Below are positions 8,732-17,141 of a stretch of 64,000 nt of DNA, one piece after another. Within the stretch, counting starts at the first letter, position 1; each line of letters starts with the position of its first letter. The stretch is from Bacteroidales bacterium (GTDB lineage Bacteria; Bacteroidota; Bacteroidia; Bacteroidales; WCHB1-69), in contig JAFPXF010000057.1 in NCBI GenBank assembly GCA_017394765.1, forward strand, positions 1-64,000, written 5' to 3'. The notes beneath the pieces are model-generated. The model was not told the origin of the DNA. It ran no database searches and saw nothing but the letters and a program-made list of their open reading frames with translations. The translations under genes and the position numbers were made by a program.

Positions 8732-10171
8732 ATGTCCCGTGTCGCACGTCCACTGTTCATTGCCCTGTTCGTCGGGTTCGCCGCTTTCGGGTGGGCGCAG
8801 CGGCCTGTGACCGTGAACGGGACCGCCCCGTTTGCAAAGGGCGAAGATATACGGCTACTCGTCTTCGACGACCTGCTCAACAACATCCCCACGGTGGCCG
8901 CGACGGACAAGATTGACAAAAACGGCCATTTCAAGCTATCTTACGCCACCAACCGGCCACAACTCGTCCAATTGGCCATCCGGACCTCGAAAGCGGAGTT
9001 CTTCATCGTGCCCGACCACCATTACAACTTCTCCATTGGCGTGGACACTGTGCTCTTCAAACTCATCAACCCTGAAAAATACGGCGGTTATCTTTGGATC
9101 ACCAACCCCGCGACCGACACCAACGACCTCAATTACAAAATCAACCGTTTCAGCAACTTCTTCAGCCGTGCCATGGACTACTACGGGTTCCAAATCACCG
9201 TCGATCACGACGTTGCCGCCTGCGACACCCTCGACCAGCTGCTGCACGAGCGTTTTGACATCCAAAACAACCCCCTGAACTTTTATCAATCCTATACCTA
9301 TTACACTTGCGGACAGTTCGACAGGATCTGCCGCGCCAAGTCGCAGGACGAATTTTACCGCAAATATTTCGACAACGATTACATACAGTACAACAACCCC
9401 GCCTACATGGCGCTCTTCAGGGAAAGCTACACCGGCTATCTCTACAATTCGCGCTATATTCCCAAAGATTTGTTAGGCGCCACCATCAACGACGATCCAG
9501 ACTACATAGCCCTTTTCAACGGGCTGGGCCGTGATCCGATGCTCGCCAACGAACGTTTGCGCGAGTTGGTCATCATCCTCAATCTTTCCGAATTGTTCGA
9601 CAATGAAGAATTCGACCGCGGCAATGTGATCAAGCTGTTGCAATACATCAAGGCATCCACGCACTTTCCGGATCACATCATCTTCATCGACCATGCCCTT
9701 GAGCGCATGACCCTGGCCGCCGCCCCCACGCATCCGCTGGTTTTCAAGGACAAAAAAGGCAAAAAAGCGCCCATTAAACAATTCGACAAAAAGGACATCT
9801 ATGTGCAGGTGTTCCAAAGTGACTGCTTTGAATGCATTCGGGAGATGGCACTCATCCGGGAATTAAACAAGAAATATGGCGACAAGATACAGTTTCTCAG
9901 CCTCAACGTCGATCCTGACAAGGAGAGTTACGAACAGTTCCTCAAGAACTATGGGGAGATGTTCGACTGGCCCATCCTTTACTTCGACGGCAACTACGAC
10001 TGGCTGCTGGAGCACGGTGTGGAGACCCTGCCCGAGTATCTTATCATCAACACGGACGGCCAATTGCTGCATCGCTATCCGCCGGAGCCGGAAACGGGCC
10101 TGTCCGACTATCTGCTCCGCCGTTTTCCTCCACAAGAAGAACAACCTGACAATCCATTATTCAGAAATTAA
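8732..10171 (+). CDS. Exported thioredoxin-fold protein with CFEC motif
   Basis: Protein of 479 residues with a signal peptide (residues 1-23, ending GWAQ). About 330 residues follow without a recognised catalytic motif; the first 100 resemble the beta-sandwich found before the thioredoxin domain in many Bacteroidetes TlpA-like proteins. The C-terminal thioredoxin-like domain (about 350-470) has a Cys365-Phe-Glu-Cys368 redox pair and the cis-proline region TLPEYLII. The frame stays open back to 8468 inside coaD, but only the ATG at 8732 gives a signal peptide and avoids a long overlap. A periplasmic thiol-disulfide role is inferred. It is followed 19 bases later by a classical TlpA-type gene. 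Confidence 0.75.
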   Translation: MSRVARPLFIALFVGFAAFGWAQRPVTVNGTAPFAKGEDIRLLVFDDLLNNIPTVAATDKIDKNGHFKLSYATNRPQLVQLAIRTSKAEFFIVPDHHYNFSIGVDTVLFKLINPEKYGGYLWITNPATDTNDLNYKINRFSNFFSRAMDYYGFQITVDHDVAACDTLDQLLHERFDIQNNPLNFYQSYTYYTCGQFDRICRAKSQDEFYRKYFDNDYIQYNNPAYMALFRESYTGYLYNSRYIPKDLLGATINDDPDYIALFNGLGRDPMLANERLRELVIILNLSELFDNEEFDRGNVIKLLQYIKASTHFPDHIIFIDHALERMTLAAAPTHPLVFKDKKGKKAPIKQFDKKDIYVQVFQSDCFECIREMALIRELNKKYGDKIQFLSLNVDPDKESYEQFLKNYGEMFDWPILYFDGNYDWLLEHGVETLPEYLIINTDGQLLHRYPPEPETGLSDYLLRRFPPQEEQPDNPLFRN

Positions 10172-10190
10172 TTTATAAAACCTGTTTTTT

Positions 10191-10709
10191 ATGAAAAACT
10201 CCATTTTGCTAACGACCATCATTCTTGCCTTCTGTCTCTCTTTGGGCGCACAGAACGACAAAACCTCCAATTTGGCCAAGTTGCCTGCTGTGGACATCCA
10301 GACCATCGACGGCAAGGTCTTCAACACCCAAGACATCCAGAACGACGGCAAGCCCGTCATCGTCAGCCTTTGGGCCACATGGTGCAAGCCCTGCATCGCC
10401 GAGTTGCTGGCCATCGCCGACGAGTACGAGGACTGGATGGAGGAGACGGGCGTGAAACTCTATGCCATTTCCATTGACGATGCAAAGACCTCCGCACGCG
10501 TGGCTCCGTTCGTGCAAGGTCGCGGCTGGGACTACGAGGTGCTGCTCGATGTGAACTCCGACTTCAAGCGCGCCATGAACGTGAACGATGTGCCGTACAT
10601 GTGCATCCTCAACGGCAAGGGGGAGATCGTGTGGCAGCACACCTCCTACGCTCCCGGCAGCGAGCAGGAGGTGTATGAGATTATCAAGAGCCTCGCTGCG
10701 GAAAAGTAG
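10191..10709 (+). CDS. TlpA-like periplasmic thiol-disulfide oxidoreductase
   Basis: A 172-residue thioredoxin-fold protein with a signal peptide (residues 1-20, ending LGAQ) and the WATWCKPC active site at Cys65/Cys68. The downstream fold elements KLYAISIDD and the cis-proline VPYMCIL are present. The fold and export suggest reduction or isomerisation of disulfides in periplasmic or surface proteins. It precedes the DUF6029 and Omp28-like envelope genes, a neighbourhood seen repeatedly in Bacteroidales, so these proteins may be folding partners or clients; that link is inference. Confidence 0.88.
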   Translation: MKNSILLTTIILAFCLSLGAQNDKTSNLAKLPAVDIQTIDGKVFNTQDIQNDGKPVIVSLWATWCKPCIAELLAIADEYEDWMEETGVKLYAISIDDAKTSARVAPFVQGRGWDYEVLLDVNSDFKRAMNVNDVPYMCILNGKGEIVWQHTSYAPGSEQEVYEIIKSLAAEK

Positions 10710-10784
10710 CGGGGCACCCATCCCGTTCGGGTTCGTCTATTTGTGTTTATCCGCGAGATCACCGGAAGTATCCGGATAATTCAT

Positions 10785-10792
10785 TATTTTTG
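10785..10792 (+). promoter_or_regulatory. Bacteroidetes -7 box for DUF6029-omp28
   Basis: TATTTTTG, matching TAnnTTTG, 72 bases before the DUF6029 start at 10865. It also supports that start over the upstream in-frame ATG at 10802, which lies only about 10 bases past the box. Confidence 0.5.
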
Positions 10793-10864
10793 TCGCCGTG
10801 ATTGAAACTCACAAAAGGAGACTCCGGATGTTATTTTATCAACCAAACTCTGCAGATACAAAGT

Positions 10865-12589
10865 ATGAATAAAATTTTACGATTTTCGGCAATATTATTG
10901 CTCATTCTGACACTGGGCACAACCAGCGCCCAGCACCAATTCGGGAACAGCCGCATCAGCGGCGATTTTGGTTTTAATGGCATGTACTACATCCCCGACT
11001 CACTCATCGGCGCCGAGAAGGTTGACTCCAAGGTGCGCGCCAACGCCTTCCTCAACCTGCTCTACTCCAACGGCGGATTCTCGGCCGGCATGCGCTACGA
11101 GTTCTACATGTTCCCGCTCCTCGACTTCGAAAAGATCGGCTACCAAGGGCAGGGCATCAAATTCTTCTTCGCCGACTACAAAAACAAGTTTGTCCAAGTC
11201 ACCGCCGGCACATTCTACGAGCAATTCGGCAACGGGCTTGCGCTCAGGGCATACGAGGAACGCCAATTGGGCATTGACAACAGCTTGTTGGGTGCCCGCG
11301 TCAAGGTGACGCCCTACAAGGGCATCATCATCAAAGGGGTCTGGGGTATCGAACGTGTCAACTTTGAGAGCTACATCGGTCGCACCGACCAAGTGCGCGG
11401 TCTCGACGGCGAGATCATCCTCGGCGAGCTGATCCCCAAGATGCAGGAGAAGGGCTTCATGGCCAACATCGGCGCCTCTTTTGTCAGCAAATTCCAAAAG
11501 GCCGATGATGACATTTACGTCACCCTCCACCCCGACGTGGACTCCCTTCGTGGCACCGGCGTCATCCCTGCCGACAAGGTCCCCGAAAACGTGCCCGTCT
11601 GGGCCACACGCCTGAGCTTCGGCTACAAGGGCTTCCGCCTTGACGGCGAGTTCGCCCAAAAGATGAACGACCCCAACATCACCAATGAATTCATCTACAA
11701 GAAGGGCAACGCCCTCTTCCTGTCGGCCACCTACGCCATGAAGGGATTCGGCATCGCGGCCTCCTTCATCCGCGCCGACAACATGGATTTCCGTTCGCAG
11801 CGTTTTCAAAACAAGAACGCCCTGTGCTACATCAACAACATCCCGGCCATCAACCGACAGTACTCCTACCAGCTGATTGGCGACTACAGCTTCGCGTCGC
11901 AGCCCAACAGCCAGATCGGTGCCCAGCTGCAGGTCAACTACCAAATCCCCAAAAAGAGCAAGATCGGCGGCAAGTACGGCACCGACCTCACCTTCAACTA
12001 CTCGCGCTTTCACTCCATTGACCAACAGCCTGTGGACGAGGCCGTCCAAAACGGCACCATGTCCGGCTCCTCAGGCTACACATCCTCCTTCTTCAAGTTC
12101 GGCCCCGACCTGCTCTATCAGGACATCGGCCTCGAGATCAGCCGCCGTTTCACCAAGCATTGGAAGCTCATCCTGGCCTACAACTACATCACTTACAACA
12201 TCGACAAACTACAGGGCCATCCCGGCATGATGCGCGGACACCTCGTCGCCGCCGACCTGCAATGCAAGATCACCAACAAGCACGCACTGCGCTTGGAGGC
12301 CCAGCATCTATACACCAAGGACGACAATGGCAGTTGGCTCTATGGCATGCTTGAATACTCCATCAGTCCGCACTGGTTCATTTCCGTGGGCGACCAGTGG
12401 AATTACGGCAACGAGAATGCCAACATGCGCCTGCACTACTACAACGTGGCCGCCGCCTACGTCTGGAACACCACCCGCGTGGCTGTCAACTTCGGCAAGA
12501 CACAGGAAGGCATACTCTGCATCGGTGGCGTTTGCCGCGCCGTGCCCGCCTCCTACGGCTGCGGATTGTCCCTCACCACCTCTTTCTAA
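10865..12589 (+). CDS. DUF6029 family outer-membrane beta-barrel protein
   Basis: Protein of 574 residues with a signal peptide (MNKILRFSAILLLILTLG, cut after SAQ) followed by alternating aromatic/polar beta-strands ending in a terminal aromatic residue (LSLTTSF), as expected for an outer-membrane barrel. It fits the uncharacterised Bacteroidetes DUF6029 family, usually found next to TlpA and Omp28-like genes as here. The frame extends 21 codons upstream to 10802, but that stretch is polar and does not look like a signal sequence. A role in export or assembly of surface lipoproteins is a guess from context only. Confidence 0.8.
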   Translation: MNKILRFSAILLLILTLGTTSAQHQFGNSRISGDFGFNGMYYIPDSLIGAEKVDSKVRANAFLNLLYSNGGFSAGMRYEFYMFPLLDFEKIGYQGQGIKFFFADYKNKFVQVTAGTFYEQFGNGLALRAYEERQLGIDNSLLGARVKVTPYKGIIIKGVWGIERVNFESYIGRTDQVRGLDGEIILGELIPKMQEKGFMANIGASFVSKFQKADDDIYVTLHPDVDSLRGTGVIPADKVPENVPVWATRLSFGYKGFRLDGEFAQKMNDPNITNEFIYKKGNALFLSATYAMKGFGIAASFIRADNMDFRSQRFQNKNALCYINNIPAINRQYSYQLIGDYSFASQPNSQIGAQLQVNYQIPKKSKIGGKYGTDLTFNYSRFHSIDQQPVDEAVQNGTMSGSSGYTSSFFKFGPDLLYQDIGLEISRRFTKHWKLILAYNYITYNIDKLQGHPGMMRGHLVAADLQCKITNKHALRLEAQHLYTKDDNGSWLYGMLEYSISPHWFISVGDQWNYGNENANMRLHYYNVAAAYVWNTTRVAVNFGKTQEGILCIGGVCRAVPASYGCGLSLTTSF

Positions 12590-12608
12590 TCCTTAAAATC
12601 TTGACAAA

Positions 12609-13442
12609 ATGAAAAAAACAGCGATATTGATGGTTTTCGCAGCACTTGCGTTCTTTGGCTGCGACATTATTGAAGCTCCATACGTCATCCCGACCAATCA
12701 GGAGAACGTAACGGTAGAATTTCCGGCTTTGGACCTTTCCAAGGTTTACCGCAAAATCCTCATTGAGGAATACACGGGTCACCGATGCACCAATTGCCCG
12801 AGTGCGCATGTCGTGTTGGAAGACCTGCACGAGCGCTTTGGCGACACCCTTGCCATCGTGGGCATCCATGCCACCTCGTTGGCCAACACCTCCAACCGTT
12901 TCCCTTACAACTTCCGTACCCAAGCGGGCGACGACCTCGCCGAGGATTTTGGCATCAATGCCATCCCCGCCGCCATCATCAACCGTGAATATCAACAGGG
13001 CGGATGGCCCAAGGATGAGTGGTTGCAGAAAATCAACCAGGTGGACCGGTCCAAAGCACTTGCCGCCATCCAAATCATCAACGAATATGATGCAAACCTG
13101 AAGTTGAAAGTTAACACGAAGGTGACCATGCTTGAGGACAACGACCATCCCTTGCGTCTCTCCGTATTTCTGATCGAAGACGGCATCGTGCAACCGCAAA
13201 TGAGCAACACCACGACCATTGATGACTACACGCACAACCATGTGTTGCGTGCCGCTCTGAACGGCACCTACGGACAGCCGTACGAAGAGACCATGCCGAG
13301 ACTCACCGAATTCACATACGCTTGCTCCGTCAGCTTTGCCGAACACGACTGGAACGCCGCCAACTGCACCGTTGTCGTATTCCTGTATGATGTCCAGTCC
13401 GGCGAAGTGGTGCAAGTGGAAACCGCTCCCGTACTGCAATAG
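12609..13442 (+). CDS. Omp28-related outer-membrane lipoprotein with CTNC motif
   Basis: Lipoprotein of 277 residues: signal peptide with lipobox FFGC (lipidated Cys18), then an Omp28-type domain with a thioredoxin-like region in which EEYTGHRCTNCPSAH places a Cys60-x-x-Cys63 pair. The rest (about 150-277) is beta-rich. Omp28 of Porphyromonas is a surface lipoprotein; its exact function is unsettled. The CxxC suggests redox activity or a structural disulfide. It starts 19 bases after DUF6029 and is probably cotranscribed with it. Confidence 0.88.
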   Translation: MKKTAILMVFAALAFFGCDIIEAPYVIPTNQENVTVEFPALDLSKVYRKILIEEYTGHRCTNCPSAHVVLEDLHERFGDTLAIVGIHATSLANTSNRFPYNFRTQAGDDLAEDFGINAIPAAIINREYQQGGWPKDEWLQKINQVDRSKALAAIQIINEYDANLKLKVNTKVTMLEDNDHPLRLSVFLIEDGIVQPQMSNTTTIDDYTHNHVLRAALNGTYGQPYEETMPRLTEFTYACSVSFAEHDWNAANCTVVVFLYDVQSGEVVQVETAPVLQ

Positions 13443-13475
13443 TTTTTTTTTACAAGATTCCATAAATCCCTTATC

Positions 13476-14390
13476 ATGAAAATAGTTTCCGTCGAACCCA
13501 TCGGCATCAGCGAAGAGCGTGCCGTCAACATCGCATACGAACTGGCCGCCAAAGGCCACGAGTTCATCTGCTACCGCGACCGCAAAGAGGATGCCGCCAC
13601 CCTCATCGAGCGAATGAAAGAGGCAGATGAGGTTATTGTTTCCAACATCAAAATCGGCAGCGACATCTTGTCCCAATGTCCCAAATTGAAGAAACTCAAC
13701 ATCGCCTTCACGGGGTTGGACCATATTGATTTGGAATACACCCGCGCACACGGCATCGAGGTGGTGAACGCCTCGGGCTATGCCACGGAAGGTGTGGCGG
13801 AGTTGGCCATCGGATTGATGCTGGATGTGTATCGGCGCATCACGGCCTTGGATGCCGACACGCGCAAGGGTGGCACGCGCAACAACTTCTTGGGCCACGA
13901 GCTGCGTGGCAAGCGTGTGGGCATCGTGGGCACCGGTGACATCGGACAGCGCACGGCCCAGTTGCTTTTGGCGTTCGGCTGCGAGGTGGTGGCCTGGAGC
14001 CGCTCCGAATACGATGACGTAGTCGAGCAAGGTATCGTATATCTTCCTTTGGAGGAGCTGATGAAGACTTGCGACATCATCTCCCTGCATGTGCCGTTGA
14101 CGGCAGAAACGCACCATCTCATCAGCCGCGAGCTGCTGCTGATGTGCAAGCCCACGGCCGTCATCATCAACACCGCCCGTGGCAACGTGGTGGACATGGA
14201 CGCCTTGGCTGACATGCTGAAGGCGGGCCTGCTTGGCGGCGCCGGCATCGATGTGTACGAGAAAGAGCCGCCCTTGGCCGAAGACCATCCCCTCTTCAGC
14301 GCCCCCAACTGCGTGCTTGTGCCGCATGTGGGTTATGCCACCCGTGAGGCCTTTGACGATCGCATCGACATTGTACTCAGTCACATATAA
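13476..14390 (+). CDS. NAD-dependent D-2-hydroxyacid dehydrogenase
   Basis: Cytoplasmic dehydrogenase of 304 residues in the D-isomer-specific 2-hydroxyacid dehydrogenase family. The NAD-binding glycine motif is at 152-157 (GTGDIG), and the catalytic residues are visible as Arg235 (NTARGN), Glu264 (YEKEPP) and His284 (PHVGYAT). It is slightly short for the family (usually 310-330). The substrate cannot be decided from sequence; lactate, glycerate, hydroxypyruvate and branched 2-oxoacids are all possible. The next gene is a short-chain fatty acid transporter 21 bases downstream, which suggests a role in organic-acid metabolism. Confidence 0.88.
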   Translation: MKIVSVEPIGISEERAVNIAYELAAKGHEFICYRDRKEDAATLIERMKEADEVIVSNIKIGSDILSQCPKLKKLNIAFTGLDHIDLEYTRAHGIEVVNASGYATEGVAELAIGLMLDVYRRITALDADTRKGGTRNNFLGHELRGKRVGIVGTGDIGQRTAQLLLAFGCEVVAWSRSEYDDVVEQGIVYLPLEELMKTCDIISLHVPLTAETHHLISRELLLMCKPTAVIINTARGNVVDMDALADMLKAGLLGGAGIDVYEKEPPLAEDHPLFSAPNCVLVPHVGYATREAFDDRIDIVLSHI

Positions 14391-14411
14391 TATAAAAACG
14401 CTTTCCGCTCC

Positions 14412-15764
14412 ATGTTCCAACGAATCATCAACGCCTGCGTGCGCTTTGTGCAACGTTATCTGCCTGAACCTTTCATTTTTGCCATCATCCTCACCTTCGT
14501 GGCTGCCATCCTGGCAATGCCGATTTGCCGCCAGACCCCGTTGGAGGTGGTGGAACATTGGGGCAACGGTGTCTGGAACCTGCTGGCGTTCGCCATGCAG
14601 ATGGCGTTGGTGCTGGTCTGCGGCTCCACACTGGCGGCCGCGCCCATCGTGAAGCGCGGCATCAGCGCATTGGCGACATTGCCCAAGAAGCCTGCGGGTG
14701 CCATCGCGTTGGTGACGGGTATTTCCGCCATTGCCTGCTGGCTTAACTGGGGCTTCGGTCTCATCGTGGGGGTCATCTTCGCCAAGGAGGTCGCCCGCAA
14801 ACTGCCAGGCGTGGACTACCGTCTGCTTATCGCCTCGGCTTATAGCGGCTTCGTCGTATGGCACGCGGGCTTGTCGGGTTCCATCCCGCTGACGATGGCC
14901 ACACCGGGCGAGGCCTTGAGTGCCGCCACCAACGGCGTGCTCACTGCCCCTGTGCCCGTATCGCAAACCATCCTCAACCCCTTCAACATAGTGACCGTTG
15001 TGCTCGTCATCATCGCGCTTGTGGCCGTCAATGCACTGATGCACCCCAAGGAGGGGAAAGCCATCACCGTGAATCCGGAATTGCTGGTGGAAGAGGAAGG
15101 AACGGCTCCTGCTGTCGCCACGACGCCTGCCGAGAAGATGGAGCAAAGCCCGCTCTTGAGCTGGCTTGTCGCCATTTTGGGATTGGGGTATCTGATCATC
15201 AAGCTCTTTGTACGGGGCGGGGCACTGGACCTCAACGCCGTGATCATGCTGTTCCTGTTTGTGGGCATCATCTTGCATCGCACGCCTTTGGCATACGTGC
15301 GTGCCTTTGGCAAGGCCGCCTCGGGCGCGGCGGGTATCCTGTTGCAATTTCCCTTCTACGCCGGCATCATGGGCATCATCACAGGCGTGGGACACTCGGG
15401 CATCTGCTTCGGCACGGTCATCAGCGATGCCTGCATCTCCATCTCCACACCAACCACCTACCCGTTGCTGACGTTCCTCTGCGCTGCCGTGCTCAACATC
15501 TTCGTGCCCTCGGGTGGCGGCCACTGGGCCATCCAGGCACCCATCATGTTCGCCGCGGGCGCCAACCTCGGCGTTGACCCCGGCCTCACCGGCACCGCCA
15601 TCGCATGGGGCGATGCCTGGACCAACCTCATCCAACCCTTCTGGGCCATCCCCGCTTTGGCCATCGCCAAGCTCAACGCCAAGGACATCATGGGCTTCTG
15701 CCTCATCGATTTGGTGGTCAGCGGACTCATCATTTGCGGCGGCCTGCTTGTGTGGGCCATGTGA
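14412..15764 (+). CDS. AtoE-type short-chain fatty acid transporter
   Basis: Integral membrane protein of 450 residues with about 10-12 hydrophobic segments, matching the AtoE (TIGR00366) short-chain fatty acid transporter family. Conserved stretches visible include the N-terminal PEPFIFAIILTF, the ACWLNWGFGLIVG loop, the WHAGLSGSIPL segment and the C-terminal PSGGGHWAIQAPI and WTNLIQPFWAIP motifs. The family is associated with uptake of acetoacetate, butyrate and related acids; direction and substrate here are inferred. It probably forms a unit with the preceding 2-hydroxyacid dehydrogenase. Confidence 0.9.
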   Translation: MFQRIINACVRFVQRYLPEPFIFAIILTFVAAILAMPICRQTPLEVVEHWGNGVWNLLAFAMQMALVLVCGSTLAAAPIVKRGISALATLPKKPAGAIALVTGISAIACWLNWGFGLIVGVIFAKEVARKLPGVDYRLLIASAYSGFVVWHAGLSGSIPLTMATPGEALSAATNGVLTAPVPVSQTILNPFNIVTVVLVIIALVAVNALMHPKEGKAITVNPELLVEEEGTAPAVATTPAEKMEQSPLLSWLVAILGLGYLIIKLFVRGGALDLNAVIMLFLFVGIILHRTPLAYVRAFGKAASGAAGILLQFPFYAGIMGIITGVGHSGICFGTVISDACISISTPTTYPLLTFLCAAVLNIFVPSGGGHWAIQAPIMFAAGANLGVDPGLTGTAIAWGDAWTNLIQPFWAIPALAIAKLNAKDIMGFCLIDLVVSGLIICGGLLVWAM

Positions 15765-15781
15765 CGTACAACCAATTTTGG

Positions 15782-15789
15782 TATTTTTG
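15782..15789 (+). promoter_or_regulatory. Bacteroidetes -7 box for the ispD-guaD fusion gene
   Basis: TATTTTTG, matching TAnnTTTG, 38 bases before the fusion gene start and 17 bases after the transporter stop codon. It marks a probable new transcription unit that includes wecB. Confidence 0.55.
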
Positions 15790-15827
15790 CCATCCCAATA
15801 AAATGTCGCACAAAAAACAAGAATCCC

Positions 15828-17126
15828 ATGAACATCGCGATAATCATGGCGGCGGGCAAAGGCCTCCGCGTCGGCGGGGAGATTCCCAAACAGTTCGTCG
15901 AAGTTGACGGGCACATGCTGATCGAATACTCCATCGCCACCTTCCAACAGCACCCGGGCATTGACGAAATCGTCGTTGTCATCCCCGACGACTGCCCCGA
16001 TGCCGTCATCCGGAAACTGCAAACGCAATTTGACAAGATCACCCGATTCGTGGTTGGCGGCACAGAGCGATTCCTATCCTCGTGGAATGCGGTACGACTC
16101 TTTGCCGACAGACCCGACGACAACCTGCTGTTGCACGATGCAGCGCGGCCGGGCATCACCCCGCGCATCATCGACGACCTGCTGCACACCTTGGAAACGG
16201 GCGAGGCTGCCGTCACCGCGCTGCCCGCCATTGACACCGTGCTGCACGGCGACCACGAGAGAACCCTTTTGGAAACATTCAACCGAAGCCGTGTCTTCTA
16301 TGCCCAGACTCCACAGGCCTTCCGTGCCAAGTTGCTCTTCGACTGCTTCACAAAGCTATGGCAGGAGGGCGGCATCACCCCCACTGACGAGAGCGGCCTC
16401 GTGAAACACTTCCGTCCCGACGTCCCAATCCACATTGTGATTGGGGAGGTCGTCAACTTCAAGGTCACCTACCCCAACGACCTCAAGATTGTGGGCTATA
16501 ACAACATTGTCCAGATTCTGAAAAAGCACGGGAAAGAAGCAACTGAAAGCAATAATGACGCCGCACCCTGCAAGGTCTCAAGCAGTGATGCATACATACC
16601 CAAGCTCTCCCGACTGGATCGTTCCTCATCTGTCAGGAACCGGGAAACGCCCGTCACGGAGGACGACTACAAATACATGCGCATGGCCATTGAGGTCTCT
16701 GAGCGCAATATCGCGGAGGGCGGCGGTCCCTTCGGGGCTGTGATTGTCAAGGACGGGGAGGTCATAGCCGCCTCCGGAAACCGTGTGGTGCCCAACAATG
16801 ACCCCACCGCCCACGCGGAGGTGACAGCCATCCGAGAGGCATGTGCCAAATTAGGCACTTTCCAGCTCATCGGTGCCACGCTCTACGCCTCCTGCGAGCC
16901 TTGCCCCATGTGCCTCAGTTCCATCTATTGGGCCGGCATCTCACGCGTCTTCTACGCCGGCACACGCTACGACTCCGACGATGTCGGCTTCGACGATTCC
17001 TTCATCTACGACGAGCTCTCCATTCCCGTGTCCGAACGATCCATACCCTTCCGCCAAATCCTGCACGGGGAATCCCTGCGTGCCTACCGTCTCTGGGCCA
17101 CGAAAGATGACAAAGAGAGATACTAA
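15828..17126 (+). CDS. IspD-guanine deaminase fusion protein
   Basis: One continuous 432-residue frame joins two normally separate enzymes. Residues 1 to about 232 are IspD, which makes CDP-methylerythritol from MEP and CTP: the CTP-binding MAAGKGLRVGGEIPKQF, LLHDAARPGI, QTPQAFRAKLL, TDESGLV and FKVTYPNDL motifs are all present. Residues about 233-275 form a polar Ser/Asn-rich linker. Residues about 276-432 are a CDA-fold deaminase close to the Bacillus guanine deaminase GuaD: zinc ligands His329 (HAE, with catalytic Glu331), Cys359 and Cys362 (CEPCPMC), plus GGPFGAVIVKDG and a C-terminal GFDDSFIYDE. Both halves look catalytically complete. I know of no common pathway link. wecB follows 15 bases downstream. 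Confidence 0.9.
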   Translation: MNIAIIMAAGKGLRVGGEIPKQFVEVDGHMLIEYSIATFQQHPGIDEIVVVIPDDCPDAVIRKLQTQFDKITRFVVGGTERFLSSWNAVRLFADRPDDNLLLHDAARPGITPRIIDDLLHTLETGEAAVTALPAIDTVLHGDHERTLLETFNRSRVFYAQTPQAFRAKLLFDCFTKLWQEGGITPTDESGLVKHFRPDVPIHIVIGEVVNFKVTYPNDLKIVGYNNIVQILKKHGKEATESNNDAAPCKVSSSDAYIPKLSRLDRSSSVRNRETPVTEDDYKYMRMAIEVSERNIAEGGGPFGAVIVKDGEVIAASGNRVVPNNDPTAHAEVTAIREACAKLGTFQLIGATLYASCEPCPMCLSSIYWAGISRVFYAGTRYDSDDVGFDDSFIYDELSIPVSERSIPFRQILHGESLRAYRLWATKDDKERY

Positions 17127-17141
17127 CAAACACTGGTAAAC

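Noticed and set aside
12573..16028. 1,151-codon open frame on the minus strand
   Set aside because: It is antisense to four well-supported plus-strand genes (Omp28, dehydrogenase, AtoE, IspD), is His/Gly/Asp-rich and has no recognisable domain.
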